DNA from: Humibacillus sp. DSM 29435
GTDB lineage: Bacteria; Actinomycetota; Actinomycetes; Actinomycetales; Dermatophilaceae
Assembly: GCF_001758225.1 (NCBI RefSeq)
Contig: NZ_MAST01000028.1
Location: forward strand, 1 to 33,846
Reading direction: 5' to 3'
Length of the DNA stretch: 33,846 nt
Shown piece by piece: positions 1 through 7,733 of this stretch (its first letter is position 1; the number at the start of each line of letters is the position of its first letter). The translations under genes were made by a program, and so were the position numbers. The notes below the pieces were generated by a model. It was not told the origin of the DNA and made no database searches. It worked only from the letters and a program-made list of their open reading frames with translations.

Positions 1-560
1 CCGAGGATGGTGCCGAACCCGCTCAGGGCCAGACCGAAGACCCAGAGGTCACCGCCGAGGCCGGGGCTGTAGCTGACGTCGGAGAGTGGGGCGTAGGCGA
101 ACCAGCCGAACGCGGCCGCGCCCTGGGGCGTGACGAACCCGGCGGCGGCGATGATGCCGCCGAAGAGGTAGAGCCAGTACGCGAACATGTTCAGGCGTGG
201 GAACGCGACGTCGGGCGCGCCGATCTGCAGCGGCATCAGGGCGTTGGTGAAGGCCGCGAACAACGGGGTCGCGAAGAGCAGCAGCATGATCGTGCCGTGC
301 ATCGTGAACAGCTGGTTGTACTGCTCGGGGTTGTCGACGATCTGCAGCCCGGGCTCCCACAGCTCGGCGCGGATCAGCAGCGCCAGGGCTCCGCCGAGGA
401 TGAACCACACGAACGTGGTGATGAAGTAGAGGTTGCCGATCACCTTGTGGTCGGTCGTGGTGGCCCACTTGACGAACGTCTGTCCCGGTCGCGGGCGAGG
501 ATGCACGTGACGGGGCTCGGCCGGCCCGGGCCGGGCTTGGACCCGCTCGGTGGTGGTCAT
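1..560 (-). CDS. ctaD: Cytochrome c oxidase subunit I, N-terminal part (3' end beyond the left edge)
   Basis: This is the catalytic subunit of aa3-type cytochrome c oxidase, an integral membrane protein of the terminal respiratory chain that carries heme a, heme a3 and CuB. About 186 residues are present, read from the ATG at 560 leftwards off the window. After a Pro/Arg-rich start comes the conserved entry '[18 protein letters not shown]', a first membrane helix, and then '[17 protein letters not shown]'. The His of the MHGTIM motif is the known low-spin heme ligand. The stretch '[24 protein letters not shown]' is also typical of the family. Upstream of the ATG there is only a weak GGCGG as ribosome binding site. 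The gene diverges from fdxA. The remaining two thirds, with the binuclear-centre histidines, is not in view. Identification is very secure. Confidence 0.97.
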   Translation of the reverse strand, partial: MTTTERVQARPGPAEPRHVHPRPRPGQTFVKWATTTDHKVIGNLYFITTFVWFILGGALALLIRAELWEPGLQIVDNPEQYNQLFTMHGTIMLLLFATPLFAAFTNALMPLQIGAPDVAFPRLNMFAYWLYLFGGIIAAAGFVTPQGAAAFGWFAYAPLSDVSYSPGLGGDLWVFGLALSGFGTIL

Positions 561-734
561 TGAGTGCCGCCGTCGGCACGTCTGCGAGCCCGCATGACTG
601 GTACCTCATCCCTCGGCCAGGCGTGCATGGCCTGGTTATCTCAACGACTGTACCCAGAATCTACTGGTGGTCAAGGGTGCTGGCAGGTCGGCTGCGTTGA
701 GAACCAGGGTGTTCGAAACCAGCACGAGATGTTC

Positions 735-763
735 TTGGGCGAGGCCTCCGGCAGAGTTAACAT
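735..763 (+). promoter_or_regulatory. Candidate promoter of fdxA
   Basis: The 249-bp gap between the divergent ctaD and fdxA genes holds a hexamer pair on the plus strand, TTGGGC at 735-740 and TAACAT at 758-763, separated by exactly 17 bases. This resembles a primary-sigma promoter and would place transcription start near 770, with a leader of about 40 nt. A short inverted repeat CCAGGC/GCCTGG lies near 617-635, closer to ctaD, and could be an operator. The promoter call rests on the match and spacing only. Confidence 0.45.
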
Positions 764-809
764 GGTGCATGTACCTTTAATTCATGGCAGAGAGTCCGAG
801 GTGTCGTTC

Positions 810-1154
810 GTGACCTACGTGATCGCGCAGCCCTGCATCGACGTGGTGGACCGCGCCTGTGTCGACGAGTGTCCGGTCGACTGCATCTACGAGGGCAAGC
901 GCGCCCTCTACATCCATCCCGACGAGTGCGTCGACTGCGGGGCCTGCGAGCCCGTCTGCCCCGTGGAGGCGATCTACTACGAGGACGACGTGCCCCAGCA
1001 GTGGGAACCCTTCACCACCGACAACGTCGAGTTCTTCACGGAGGTGCTCCCCGGCACGGCGGCGCCGCTCGGCTCTCCGGGTGGGGCCGCGAAGATGGGC
1101 CGGCTGGGAGTGGACACCCCGCTGGTGGCCGGTTGGCCGAAGGCGGAGTCGTGA
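810..1154 (+). CDS. fdxA: Seven-iron ferredoxin (3Fe-4S/4Fe-4S)
   Basis: Small soluble electron carrier of 114 residues, the usual size for actinobacterial FdxA. The Cys pattern matches 7Fe ferredoxins of the Azotobacter FdI type: C9, C17 and C50 fit the 3Fe-4S cluster, C21, C40, C43 and C46 the 4Fe-4S cluster, and C25 is the extra cysteine. I chose the GTG at 810 because it yields the family-typical start 'MTYVIAQPC' and has GAGG at 798-801 with an 8-base spacer. A GTG at 801 in the same frame would add three residues. The stop codon shares four bases (GTGA, 1151-1154) with the next gene, so the two are translationally coupled. FdxA proteins commonly serve cytochrome P450s and other redox partners; none is visible nearby. 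Confidence 0.95.
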   Translation: MTYVIAQPCIDVVDRACVDECPVDCIYEGKRALYIHPDECVDCGACEPVCPVEAIYYEDDVPQQWEPFTTDNVEFFTEVLPGTAAPLGSPGGAAKMGRLGVDTPLVAGWPKAES

Positions 1155-1825
1155 GCCCGCGCCCGGTGCGCGAGTCAGGCGGCGTTCACAGCGCCCTGGC
1201 GTCGTCGACCCGCCGTCGTCTGCTGGAGCTGTTGCGTGGTGCAGACTCCGCCCACGACGTGCACGAGCTGGGCGAGGCGGTGGGGCTTCATCCCTCGACC
1301 GTGCGCTTCCACCTCGAGACCCTCCGCCAGGCCGGCCTGGTATCCCGTCGGGAACAGCGCGCAGCGGGGGCCGGCCGTCCGCGCATGGCCTACGTCGCCA
1401 TCCGGGAGCACCCTGAGGCTAAGTACGAAGGCTTGGCCCGGATGTTGGCCGCCGACATCGCGCAGACGGCGCGCGATGACGCGGGGCACGCAGAGGGCAT
1501 CGGCGAACGGTGGGCCCGGCAGGTGATCCCTCTGCCGGCTCCGCCCAGCGACACGGCAGCGGATCATGCTGCGGCACAGATCAGCTCACTCTTCGAGCGG
1601 CTTGGCTTCGAGCCAGAGATGCGGGCGGTCGAGGGTCGGTCGCAGATCTCGCTGCACGCCTGCCCCTTCCGGTCTGTCGCCCGCGAGCGGCCTGACGTCG
1701 TCTGCGCGATCCATCTGGGGCTGCTGCGCGGCAGCCTCCAACGCCTCGGGGCGCACGCCTCCGGTCGGCTCCACCCCTTCGTCGAACCCGACCTCTGTGT
1801 GGCTGAGGTCGTGCCGGCGCCGTGA
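1151..1825 (+). CDS. Winged-helix regulator with C-terminal cysteines (COG2345/SufR-like)
   Basis: 224-residue predicted DNA-binding protein. The N-terminal third is an ArsR/DeoR-type winged helix: 'STRRRLLELL' followed by 'AHDVHELGEAVGLHPSTVRFHLETLRQAGLV', then the wing 'RPRMAYVA'. The C-terminal half holds three cysteines, C171, C185 and C216, in the context 'HACPFRSVARERPDVVCAIHLGLL'. This is the arrangement of COG2345 regulators related to SufR, where such cysteines are thought to hold an iron-sulfur cluster. It starts at a GTG that overlaps the fdxA stop by four bases, so it is co-translated with a ferredoxin gene. An iron-sulfur or redox sensing role is therefore an attractive inference but is not shown. 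The fourth Cys of the classic SufR set is absent; a His or Asp could replace it. Confidence 0.8.
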   Translation: MSPRPVRESGGVHSALASSTRRRLLELLRGADSAHDVHELGEAVGLHPSTVRFHLETLRQAGLVSRREQRAAGAGRPRMAYVAIREHPEAKYEGLARMLAADIAQTARDDAGHAEGIGERWARQVIPLPAPPSDTAADHAAAQISSLFERLGFEPEMRAVEGRSQISLHACPFRSVARERPDVVCAIHLGLLRGSLQRLGAHASGRLHPFVEPDLCVAEVVPAP

Positions 1826-1906
1826 GCAGGCGGGTCACGAGCGCCCGATCCACCATCGCGACCAGTTTCGAGACAACCCATCAAGACAACAGGAGGAGGC
1901 AGCAGC

Positions 1907-2587
1907 GTGATCATCTACGGCGACTTCACCTGCCCCATGTGCTACCTGGCGAGCTGGCGCGCCGACCTGCTGGACGGCACTGCTGACGCGGTCGACTGGC
2001 GGGCTGTCGAGCACCAGCCGACGGTGCCGCTCACCGGGCTGCGCCCCGCACGTGCCGAGCTGGAGGGGCTCAGCGGTCGATGGGCCACCATGAGCTCCCT
2101 TCGGATGCCGGGTGAGGCCGTGCCGGGCCGCTCTCCGTCGTTCGTGGCCAGCACCCAGGCAGCGGTGGCCGGGTACGCCGAGGCGTACGGGGCCGGCGTG
2201 GCCGAGCCGGCTCGACGGGCCCTGTTCCGCGCCTACTGGGTGGGCGGCCTCGACATCGGCAACCCGGAGGTGCTGCGGGGCCTGCTGGGCGACATCATCC
2301 GCAGTGGCCACTCGAGCTCGCGACCGCTCCACGAGTGGGGGTACGCCGTCACCTCGGCTCGCGGCCCGGTCACGACGGCGGCTTTCCTCCTCATCCGGGA
2401 CTGGCGTGAGCAATGGAGCGAGCTGGGCTCACCTCGCGAGCCGCTGCTCGTCGACGCCGACGGCTCGACCACCACCGGTGGCGACGTGCTGGCCAGGCTC
2501 GAAGGCCAGATCTCGGGTCGGCCCACAGACCGGCACGAGCTGCCCGCCCTGGCACCGCGGCCGCTGGCCGGGCGCTTCTGGACCTGA
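1907..2587 (+). CDS. DsbA/FrnE-like thioredoxin-fold protein
   Basis: 226-residue protein with an N-terminal thioredoxin-fold active site: 'YGDFTCPMCYLASWRADLL' places a CPMC motif at residues 9-12, as in the DsbA/FrnE oxidoreductase family (which also contains 2-hydroxychromene-2-carboxylate isomerases). The middle is helical, as expected for the inserted DsbA domain, and the C-terminal 'EPLLVDADGSTTTGGDVLARL' fits the second thioredoxin half. No signal peptide is seen, so it is probably cytoplasmic. The GTG start at 1907 is preceded by a strong AGGAGG (1891-1896) about ten bases upstream. It lies 81 bp downstream of the SufR-like regulator on the same strand and may belong to the fdxA transcript. 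Substrate is unknown; a thiol redox role fits the neighbourhood. Confidence 0.8.
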   Translation: MIIYGDFTCPMCYLASWRADLLDGTADAVDWRAVEHQPTVPLTGLRPARAELEGLSGRWATMSSLRMPGEAVPGRSPSFVASTQAAVAGYAEAYGAGVAEPARRALFRAYWVGGLDIGNPEVLRGLLGDIIRSGHSSSRPLHEWGYAVTSARGPVTTAAFLLIRDWREQWSELGSPREPLLVDADGSTTTGGDVLARLEGQISGRPTDRHELPALAPRPLAGRFWT

Positions 2588-2606
2588 GCCCGGCGGGGCA
2601 CCGCCG

Positions 2607-2643
2607 CTACGTCACTGATGCACGGGGCGGGTCACTGACGTAG
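2607..2643. repeat. Palindromic 37-bp intergenic repeat, isolated copy
   Basis: Starts with CTACGTCACTGAT and ends with GTCACTGACGTAG around an 11-base centre. Nine outer base pairs are perfect, followed by one mismatch and three further pairs. It has the same length and outline as the three copies at 17445-17613, but its right arm is more diverged. It sits between two convergent genes, the DsbA-like gene (ends 2587) and the WYL regulator (ends 2709), where it could form a stem in either transcript. No U-tract follows on either side. Confidence 0.85.
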
Positions 2644-2708
2644 CGCTGCCGGCCACGCTGCCGTCCGAACCAGTCTCGGCCCAGGGCCGATCCATGCCGC
2701 TCCGGGAG

Positions 2709-3677
2709 CTACGCCGGGTCGACCGCAGCCAGCATCCTCTCGCCGAGCCGGCGCACCGCCTGCGTGACCTCCGCGCCTGCCGTCACCCGGTAGGGGCCCG
2801 GTGTGCGGGCGAGCTGCTCTGCGTACCAGGCCGGGTCGCTGGTGCTGCCGGTGAGGCGACTGGAGCGCTCGCCGACCGCTTCGACGAGGCCGAGGGCGGG
2901 TGGCAGACAGCGGGCCACGAGGTCGGCAGGGCTGTCGATGGTCACCTCGACCGGGTACTCCCAACCGGACGAGAGGTGCTGTTCCAGCTCGACGACGGGA
3001 TCGAGGTCGCGCGGCGGGTCGAAGGTGGCAGAGAGCTTCTCCACCGCGGAGACGCGGTCGATGCGGTAGACCCGGCGCGCCTCGGCGTGGTGAGACCAAC
3101 AGAGGAGGTACCAGCGTCCGTGCCGCACCACGACCGCCCACGGGTCCGCCTCCAGGTCCCACGACGAGCCAGCCTCGGAGTGATACCGAAGCCGAACCCG
3201 GTGCTGGCTCGCGCACGCGTCCGCGAGAGCGGTGGTGGTGCCGGGGTCGGGCCGGGCGGAGCCTCGGTCGGGCGCGGGGGCCGTCGTGCGTCGCACCGTG
3301 TCGGCCTGGGCCGCAACCGATTCGGGCAGGGCCCGCAGAATCTTTTCGATCGCGCTGCCCACCGGGTCGCCCGGGTCGCTGACCAGGTGATGACCGTCAA
3401 GCACCGCCATGACCAGGCCGAGAGCCTCGGTGGCGGTGAACGTGAACGGTGGCAGACGCAGGCCCCGCCCGACGCGGTACCCGCCGTAGGGGCCACGCAC
3501 CGACTCGATGGGGATCTCGGCCTCACGCAGGATCGCCACGTACCGTCGCGCCGCCCGGTCGGAGACCTCGAGCCGATCGGCGAGCCGCTGTGCGGTGATG
3601 CCCGGTTGGTTCTGGATCAGCTCGAGGGCAAGCAGGGCCCGCGCGGTCGGGCTCGCATCAGGGTTCACACCCCTCAA
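2709..3677 (-). CDS. WYL-domain transcriptional regulator
   Basis: About 322 residues. The N-terminal helix-turn-helix (HTH_11 type) is seen in 'GITAQRLADRLEVSDRAARRYVAILREAEIPIESVRGPYGGYRV'. The central WYL domain follows, with 'RVRLRYHSEAGSSWDLEADPWAVVVRHGRWYLLCWSHHAEARRVYRIDRVSAVE', which contains the WYL triad. The C-terminal part is the WYL C-terminal extension. WYL regulators bind nucleic acid or nucleotide-like ligands and control diverse genes, including DNA-damage and defence functions; the target here is unknown. The start is uncertain: TTG at 3677 gives the longest reading, while a GTG at 3668 is equally plausible. It lies 51 bp downstream of the cytochrome b5-like gene on the same strand and is convergent with the DsbA-like gene. 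Confidence 0.9.
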   Translation of the reverse strand: MRGVNPDASPTARALLALELIQNQPGITAQRLADRLEVSDRAARRYVAILREAEIPIESVRGPYGGYRVGRGLRLPPFTFTATEALGLVMAVLDGHHLVSDPGDPVGSAIEKILRALPESVAAQADTVRRTTAPAPDRGSARPDPGTTTALADACASQHRVRLRYHSEAGSSWDLEADPWAVVVRHGRWYLLCWSHHAEARRVYRIDRVSAVEKLSATFDPPRDLDPVVELEQHLSSGWEYPVEVTIDSPADLVARCLPPALGLVEAVGERSSRLTGSTSDPAWYAEQLARTPGPYRVTAGAEVTQAVRRLGERMLAAVDPA

Positions 3678-3728
3678 CCTAGGGCGACCCCGCGCCGTCG
3701 CGTCTCACCATCGCGGCGAGCGACCCCC

Positions 3729-4640
3729 TCAGCGCAACACCCCGACCTTGAACGTCGCGAGCTCTCGGGCTGGGCGACCCTGCCCGCCGTGCTGGGCATC
3801 GAAGGATGCGGTGGCATCGGTGCCGCATATGCCGAGGATGGCGCCCGACCCTCCGGGGTGGGCGTCGATCCACCGGGTCAGGTCGTAGACGCCGCCGTCG
3901 ATGGCGGCCCAGCACGACGAGGCCGAGCCGTGCTTGCGAACGTCGGACAGGCTGAACGCGGTCGGCCCACTCTTGGTCGGTGGGGTGGCAGGGGAGGTCG
4001 ACGGTCGCGGTGTTCGCTGGGCCTGTTTCCGGCTGGCTGCCGTCGTGCTCGCCGACCGGGTCGGGTCAGCGGCCGTCGGGGCCGGGGCCGCGTCTGTCGC
4101 CGGCGCCGTGAGTGCGCTCGCCGCCGCTGGTTGTCTGCCTCCCCACACTGCGGTGGCGCCGCTGTGGCCGACGACCACAGTGAGGGCCAGCACCACGAGC
4201 GAGAGAACCACGGCGCCGGCGCCGGCCACTCGGGTCAGGGCCGGGCGAGACCGGGCGGTGGCGGAAGCGGTGGCGGTGGCGGTGCCCGATGAAGCAGCTC
4301 GTCGCGCGAGCAGTTCGAGGGCGAACCACACGACGGTGACGACGGCGAACACCATGGCCGCCACGAAGAGCCGGTCGCCCCATTCGGCATGCTCGGCGGG
4401 CAGGCCGACCTGATCGGCGAGGGCCTCACCCGACTCCTTGGCCACGAACGCTCCGAACGTGCCGAGCAGCGCCGCGGCGACGGTGAGCCAGCCGTAGGGC
4501 CTACGCCACCGCGGCACCGCGATGATGACGATCAGGGCGATCGCCGAAGCCGGCAGCACGACCACGGCCAGGTGCACGACGAGGGGGTGGAGGGGGAGCC
4601 CCGCAATGGAGGAGAAGAGGCCCGACTCGTGGTCGTCCAT
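3729..4640 (-). CDS. DUF2231 membrane domain fused to a cytochrome b5-like heme domain
   Basis: About 303 residues in three parts. The N-terminal half has four or so hydrophobic helices beginning 'FSSIAGLPLHPLVVHLAVVVLPASA', the hallmark of DUF2231 membrane proteins. A low-complexity Ala/Thr/Pro linker follows. The C-terminal about 75 residues read 'FSLSDVRKHGSASSCWAAIDGGVYDLTRWIDAHPGGSGAI', a cytochrome b5 fold whose HPGG holds the first axial heme His; the His in 'DAQHGG' is the likely second. The linker after the last helix places the heme domain on one membrane face, probably outside, as a small electron carrier. Start choice is between ATG 4640 (GCGGA about nine bases upstream) and ATG 4649 (site too close). 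It follows the HIT gene after 107 bp. Confidence 0.82.
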   Translation of the reverse strand: MDDHESGLFSSIAGLPLHPLVVHLAVVVLPASAIALIVIIAVPRWRRPYGWLTVAAALLGTFGAFVAKESGEALADQVGLPAEHAEWGDRLFVAAMVFAVVTVVWFALELLARRAASSGTATATASATARSRPALTRVAGAGAVVLSLVVLALTVVVGHSGATAVWGGRQPAAASALTAPATDAAPAPTAADPTRSASTTAASRKQAQRTPRPSTSPATPPTKSGPTAFSLSDVRKHGSASSCWAAIDGGVYDLTRWIDAHPGGSGAILGICGTDATASFDAQHGGQGRPARELATFKVGVLR

Positions 4641-4747
4641 CGGCAACATTCCGCCAAGGTAGGAAACCGTGGCTGAGAGTTGGCTGAGTTGCTGGTGCGA
4701 GCGTGCCGGGGTGAGCGCCGAGGTGAGCCGAGTCGCCGCCCACCGCG

Positions 4748-5104
4748 TCAGGTGTGGTCTCGCTGCGGGCCACTGTGCACGTGAACGTGCAGGTGCTTGG
4801 AGTCTTGGTAGCGGCCGAGGTTGGTCAGCACCGCGGCAGCTCCTTCGCGCTCGGTCACCTCGCGCGCGAGGCGCTGCACGACGGCGAACAGCTGCCGCAC
4901 GTCGGCCTCGTCGCACTCGGTCACGCTGGTGAACGAGTCGATGTGCCGCTTCGGCACGACGACGAGGTGGGTCGCCCAGAAGGGTCGGGTGTGGTGATAG
5001 GCCAGCACCAGCTCGTCGTCGTGCACCACGTCGAGCTGCGCTGCGCTCGGGATCGCCACGTCGCAGTAGAAGTCGTCACCGGTGTACCGGTCGGGCAGGG
5101 CCAC
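4748..5104 (-). CDS. HIT-family nucleotide hydrolase/transferase
   Basis: 118 residues, the normal size for a single-domain histidine-triad protein. The catalytic triad motif is visible as 'KHLHVHVHSGPQ' near the C-terminus (H-x-H-x-H). The N-terminal half contains 'LVLAYHHTRPFWATHLVVVPKRHIDSF', typical of HIT proteins that hydrolyse nucleoside phosphoramidates or similar nucleotidyl conjugates in the cytoplasm. The GTG start at 5104 has GAGG six bases upstream. Only three bases separate it from the stop of the preceding gene (5108), so the two are certainly co-transcribed and probably coupled. The partner is a conserved unknown, so the natural substrate cannot be guessed. Confidence 0.92.
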   Translation of the reverse strand: MALPDRYTGDDFYCDVAIPSAAQLDVVHDDELVLAYHHTRPFWATHLVVVPKRHIDSFTSVTECDEADVRQLFAVVQRLAREVTEREGAAAVLTNLGRYQDSKHLHVHVHSGPQRDHT

Positions 5105-5107
5105 TTC

Positions 5108-5785
5108 TCACCTCGTGGAGTCGGCGATCTGAACGGGGTACCCCGCTCGCAGCGCTCCCAGGCTGGCCGGCGGGGTGATGACCGATGCCGTGCCGCGTCG
5201 GGGGCGCTCCACCGGCGAGCCGTAGGTGTTGTCGGTCCGCCACGGGATCAGCCGATCATGCACCACGACGGCCGGCCCCTGTTCTACGAGCACGAACGCG
5301 CCGTCGGGAAGGCCTGGCCAGCTCGACCGGACAAGCGGGCGGCCGTCAGGGCCGAGCGGCATCCGCTGACCGTGCAGAACGGCATCCAGCTGCGGGGCTC
5401 GTAGCGGCACAGTCTCACCGGCGAACCGCGCCCAGGCGGAACGGAACTCGTTGAAGTCGGCTCGTCGGCACTCGGCGCACGGCCGGTGCCCGGCCGCGAG
5501 CGACACCGCCTCGTCGAGGAAGAACAGCGGCGTGTACCGGCCGGGTTGCCACTGAGGAGTGCGACGACCCCGGAAGTCGAGCACGCAGGTGATCCAGGCC
5601 CGCCCCCGGTGGCTGCGCACCGTCTGCCGGTGGCCCGTGCCCGCGTGCAGCACCCCGCGGTTGCCCATCCAGCGGCCCCGGCCGGGCGCCGCGACGATGT
5701 TCCCGAACGGGGAGACCCGGTTGCCAGCCGGCGGGTGCGGCCCGTCTCCGGCCGGGCTCGACGACGTGGTGCCGGAGATCGTCAT
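5108..5785 (-). CDS. Conserved protein of unknown function with a CxxC motif
   Basis: 225 residues from the ATG at 5785, which has AGAGGAG about eleven bases upstream. I do not know a named domain for it. Recognisable blocks are 'GRGRWMGNRGVLH', 'RAWITCVLDFRGRRTPQWQPGRYTPLFFLDEAVSLAAGHRPCAECRRADFNEFR' and 'GTASVITPPASLGALRAGY'. The AGHRPCAEC stretch after a 'FFLDEA' helix loosely resembles the second half of the Ada-type zinc-binding module (AAGFRPC-x2-C), but the first cysteine pair of that module is missing. Many Arg residues in the N-terminal third suggest nucleic acid contact. It is directly followed, three bases on, by the HIT protein gene, so a nucleotide-related task is possible; that is inference. 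Confidence 0.75.
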   Translation of the reverse strand: MTISGTTSSSPAGDGPHPPAGNRVSPFGNIVAAPGRGRWMGNRGVLHAGTGHRQTVRSHRGRAWITCVLDFRGRRTPQWQPGRYTPLFFLDEAVSLAAGHRPCAECRRADFNEFRSAWARFAGETVPLRAPQLDAVLHGQRMPLGPDGRPLVRSSWPGLPDGAFVLVEQGPAVVVHDRLIPWRTDNTYGSPVERPRRGTASVITPPASLGALRAGYPVQIADSTR

Positions 5786-5848
5786 GGTCGAGAGGGCTCC
5801 TCTGTCTGCTGTGCCGTCACGCCAGTCAACACCCAGTAGCGTCGGGGC

Positions 5849-6595
5849 ATGTCCGAAGCGTCGTCGTGGGTCAACCCGTTTCCTGCGCCACCTGGTCAAC
5901 TGACCGTGCCCTCCCTCACGACAGGTTCCCGGATGCCGCTGGGCCGGCGCCGCTTCGAGGTGGTCGGAGCGTTCTGCTGGCTGGCCCAGCCGCTCTACAT
6001 CGCCGCCGAGCTGCTTGTCGCAGCGGGAGCGTCGGCGACCTACAGCCTCAGGGACAACACGATCAGCGACCTCGGCTCGATCGGCTGCACACCGGCGCTC
6101 TGTTCGCCGTGGCATCCCGGCATGAACACGGCGTTCGTCGCCTTCAGCCTGCTTCGAGTGGCGGGAGCACTACTGCTTCTCCCGTCTGGGCGTCCTGGGC
6201 GTCCTGGTCGCGCGGCGGTCACCGCCACCGTTCTCTGGCTGGTCTCTGGCGTGTTCTCGGCCGCCATCGGGTTCGTTCCGGTCGACCAGCACCCGAGCCT
6301 GCATGTGCTCGTGGCCGTTCCCGTCTTCGTCACCCAACCAGTCGCCGTGCTCGCAACCGCCCTGGCGTTCAAGGGCACCCACCGGGGCCTCACGGCATCC
6401 GGCGTGATGGTCGGCATCGGCTGTCTCGTCGGGGCGGGGGCCTTTCTCGTGGCGAGCGCCGGGGTGAGCTGGGTGGGCTTCTGGGAGCGGTTCGCTCTCT
6501 GGCCGGCCTACCCCTGGCTCGCGGTCGTCGGCGCCGTCGTGCTCGCGTCTCGGCGAGTCTCGCCGGCGCCGCTCGAGCCCTCGGTGGGTCGCTGA
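5849..6595 (+). CDS. DUF998 integral membrane protein
   Basis: 248 residues from ATG 5849, or 220 from ATG 5933, which starts nearer the first hydrophobic segment and may be the true start. About six membrane helices are visible. The stretch 'TYSLRDNTISDLGSIGCTPALCSPWHPGMNTAFVAFSLLRVAGALLL' is characteristic of DUF998 proteins, whose function is not established. It diverges from the conserved-unknown/HIT operon with 63 bp between the starts. Its last 88 bp overlap, tail to tail, the 3' end of the GT87 gene on the other strand. Confidence 0.85.
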   Translation: MSEASSWVNPFPAPPGQLTVPSLTTGSRMPLGRRRFEVVGAFCWLAQPLYIAAELLVAAGASATYSLRDNTISDLGSIGCTPALCSPWHPGMNTAFVAFSLLRVAGALLLLPSGRPGRPGRAAVTATVLWLVSGVFSAAIGFVPVDQHPSLHVLVAVPVFVTQPVAVLATALAFKGTHRGLTASGVMVGIGCLVGAGAFLVASAGVSWVGFWERFALWPAYPWLAVVGAVVLASRRVSPAPLEPSVGR

Positions 6596-7722
6596 GCTCG
6601 GCTCCGGTTCAGCAGGAGCACGGTCGTGAAGACGGCCAGAACGGGATAGAACCAGCCCACGACGGTGATCGCCGCAGGGTACGGGAGCCACTCTGCGAGG
6701 TCGAGCGGGGTCAGGCAGGTCGCCGCCAGCAGCAGAACGGCCGCGAGCGTCAGGCGACGCGAGAGCAACCACAGCCCGATCGGCACCACCCAGACCCAGT
6801 GGTGTGACCACGTGATCGGCGAGGCGAGCAGGCCGGCCATCGCGACGACAGTCAGGGCCGCCACGTCGTCACCGCGTCGGTGCAACACTCGCGCCGTGAC
6901 GGCTCCAGCCGCCACGACAACGAAGGCCAGCGGCCAGGTCGCTCCCGAGGCGCCGTCGCCGAACGTGCGAAGAAGACTGCCGGTCAACGAGACGTTGTCG
7001 GGATAGTCGAGCGCGCCCACTCGGCTCGAGTCTCGCAGCAGCACGAACCAGAACGTGGGCGAGTCGCTCGGCAGCACGACCCACCCGAGCCCGACGGTGG
7101 CCAGAAAGCCGATCGCCGACAGAGCGCAGGCGCGCCACTGCCGAGTGGCCAGGTAGTAGACGGCGAAGATGCCGGGCACGACCTTGATGCCGGCTGCCAA
7201 GCCGGTGAGCAAGCCGCGCCATTGCCTCGGAACGACGAAGGCGTCGACCACGACGAGCGCCATCAGCACGAGGTTGACCTGACCGAAGCCGAAGGTTCGC
7301 CAGATCGGCGACATGAGCACCAGCCCGGGCATGGTCCACCAGAGGCTCGAGCGGGGCAGGCCGAGGCGGTCGCTCAGCACCAGCACGGTCACCACGAGTG
7401 CGACGCCACTGGCGAGAGACACGAGAGCCTCGGCCACACCTGGGGTCACCAGGCTCAGGGGGGTGGCCAGCACGGCCGCGAACGGGGGGTAGGTGAACGG
7501 GAGGGCCTGGCGCACGACGTAGGGGGAGGCCCCGTTGACGACGTCGGCACCCGCCTGCACGTAGACGGCCAGATCGAGCAGGCGCTGGCTGAGCTCGACG
7601 ACGAGCCGGCGAGCAGCGACCAGAACCACGGCGCTCCACGCCACCCAGACCCACCCGCGCGGTCGCGCCAACACGGCAGCGGCCGGTGCTCGGCGCGTCG
7701 CAGTGTCGGTACCCACCGGCAC
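6508..7722 (-). CDS. GT87-family polyprenol-phosphate mannosyltransferase-like membrane protein
   Basis: About 404 residues with roughly ten membrane helices, matching the DUF2029/GT87 family of GT-C fold enzymes that use polyprenol-phosphate sugars, such as the mycobacterial mannosyltransferases of LM/LAM synthesis. Family landmarks are 'LLDLAVYVQAGADVVNGASPYV' with its Asp in the first loop, 'FTYPPFAAVLATPLSL', 'FGFGQVNLVLMALVVVDAF', 'GLAAGIKVVPGIFAVYYLATRQWRA' and 'SPITWSHHWVW'. The start is a GTG at 7722 or 7716, just after the permease stop (7734), so it is the last gene of the padR-ABC operon. The final 29 codons are low-complexity Thr/Ala/Ser and are read through the end of the convergent DUF998 gene. 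The acceptor glycan is unknown; a GH76 mannanase-like gene lies 6 kb away. Confidence 0.88.
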   Translation of the reverse strand: MPVGTDTATRRAPAAAVLARPRGWVWVAWSAVVLVAARRLVVELSQRLLDLAVYVQAGADVVNGASPYVVRQALPFTYPPFAAVLATPLSLVTPGVAEALVSLASGVALVVTVLVLSDRLGLPRSSLWWTMPGLVLMSPIWRTFGFGQVNLVLMALVVVDAFVVPRQWRGLLTGLAAGIKVVPGIFAVYYLATRQWRACALSAIGFLATVGLGWVVLPSDSPTFWFVLLRDSSRVGALDYPDNVSLTGSLLRTFGDGASGATWPLAFVVVAAGAVTARVLHRRGDDVAALTVVAMAGLLASPITWSHHWVWVVPIGLWLLSRRLTLAAVLLLAATCLTPLDLAEWLPYPAAITVVGWFYPVLAVFTTVLLLNRSRAQRPTEGSSGAGETRRDASTTAPTTASQG

Positions 7723-7733
7723 AGGGTCCCAGA

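Noticed and set aside
2694-4292. 532-codon open frame on the plus strand
   Set aside because: Antisense to the WYL and DUF2231-b5 genes, both of which have clear domains. Its composition is Arg/Gly-rich without motifs.
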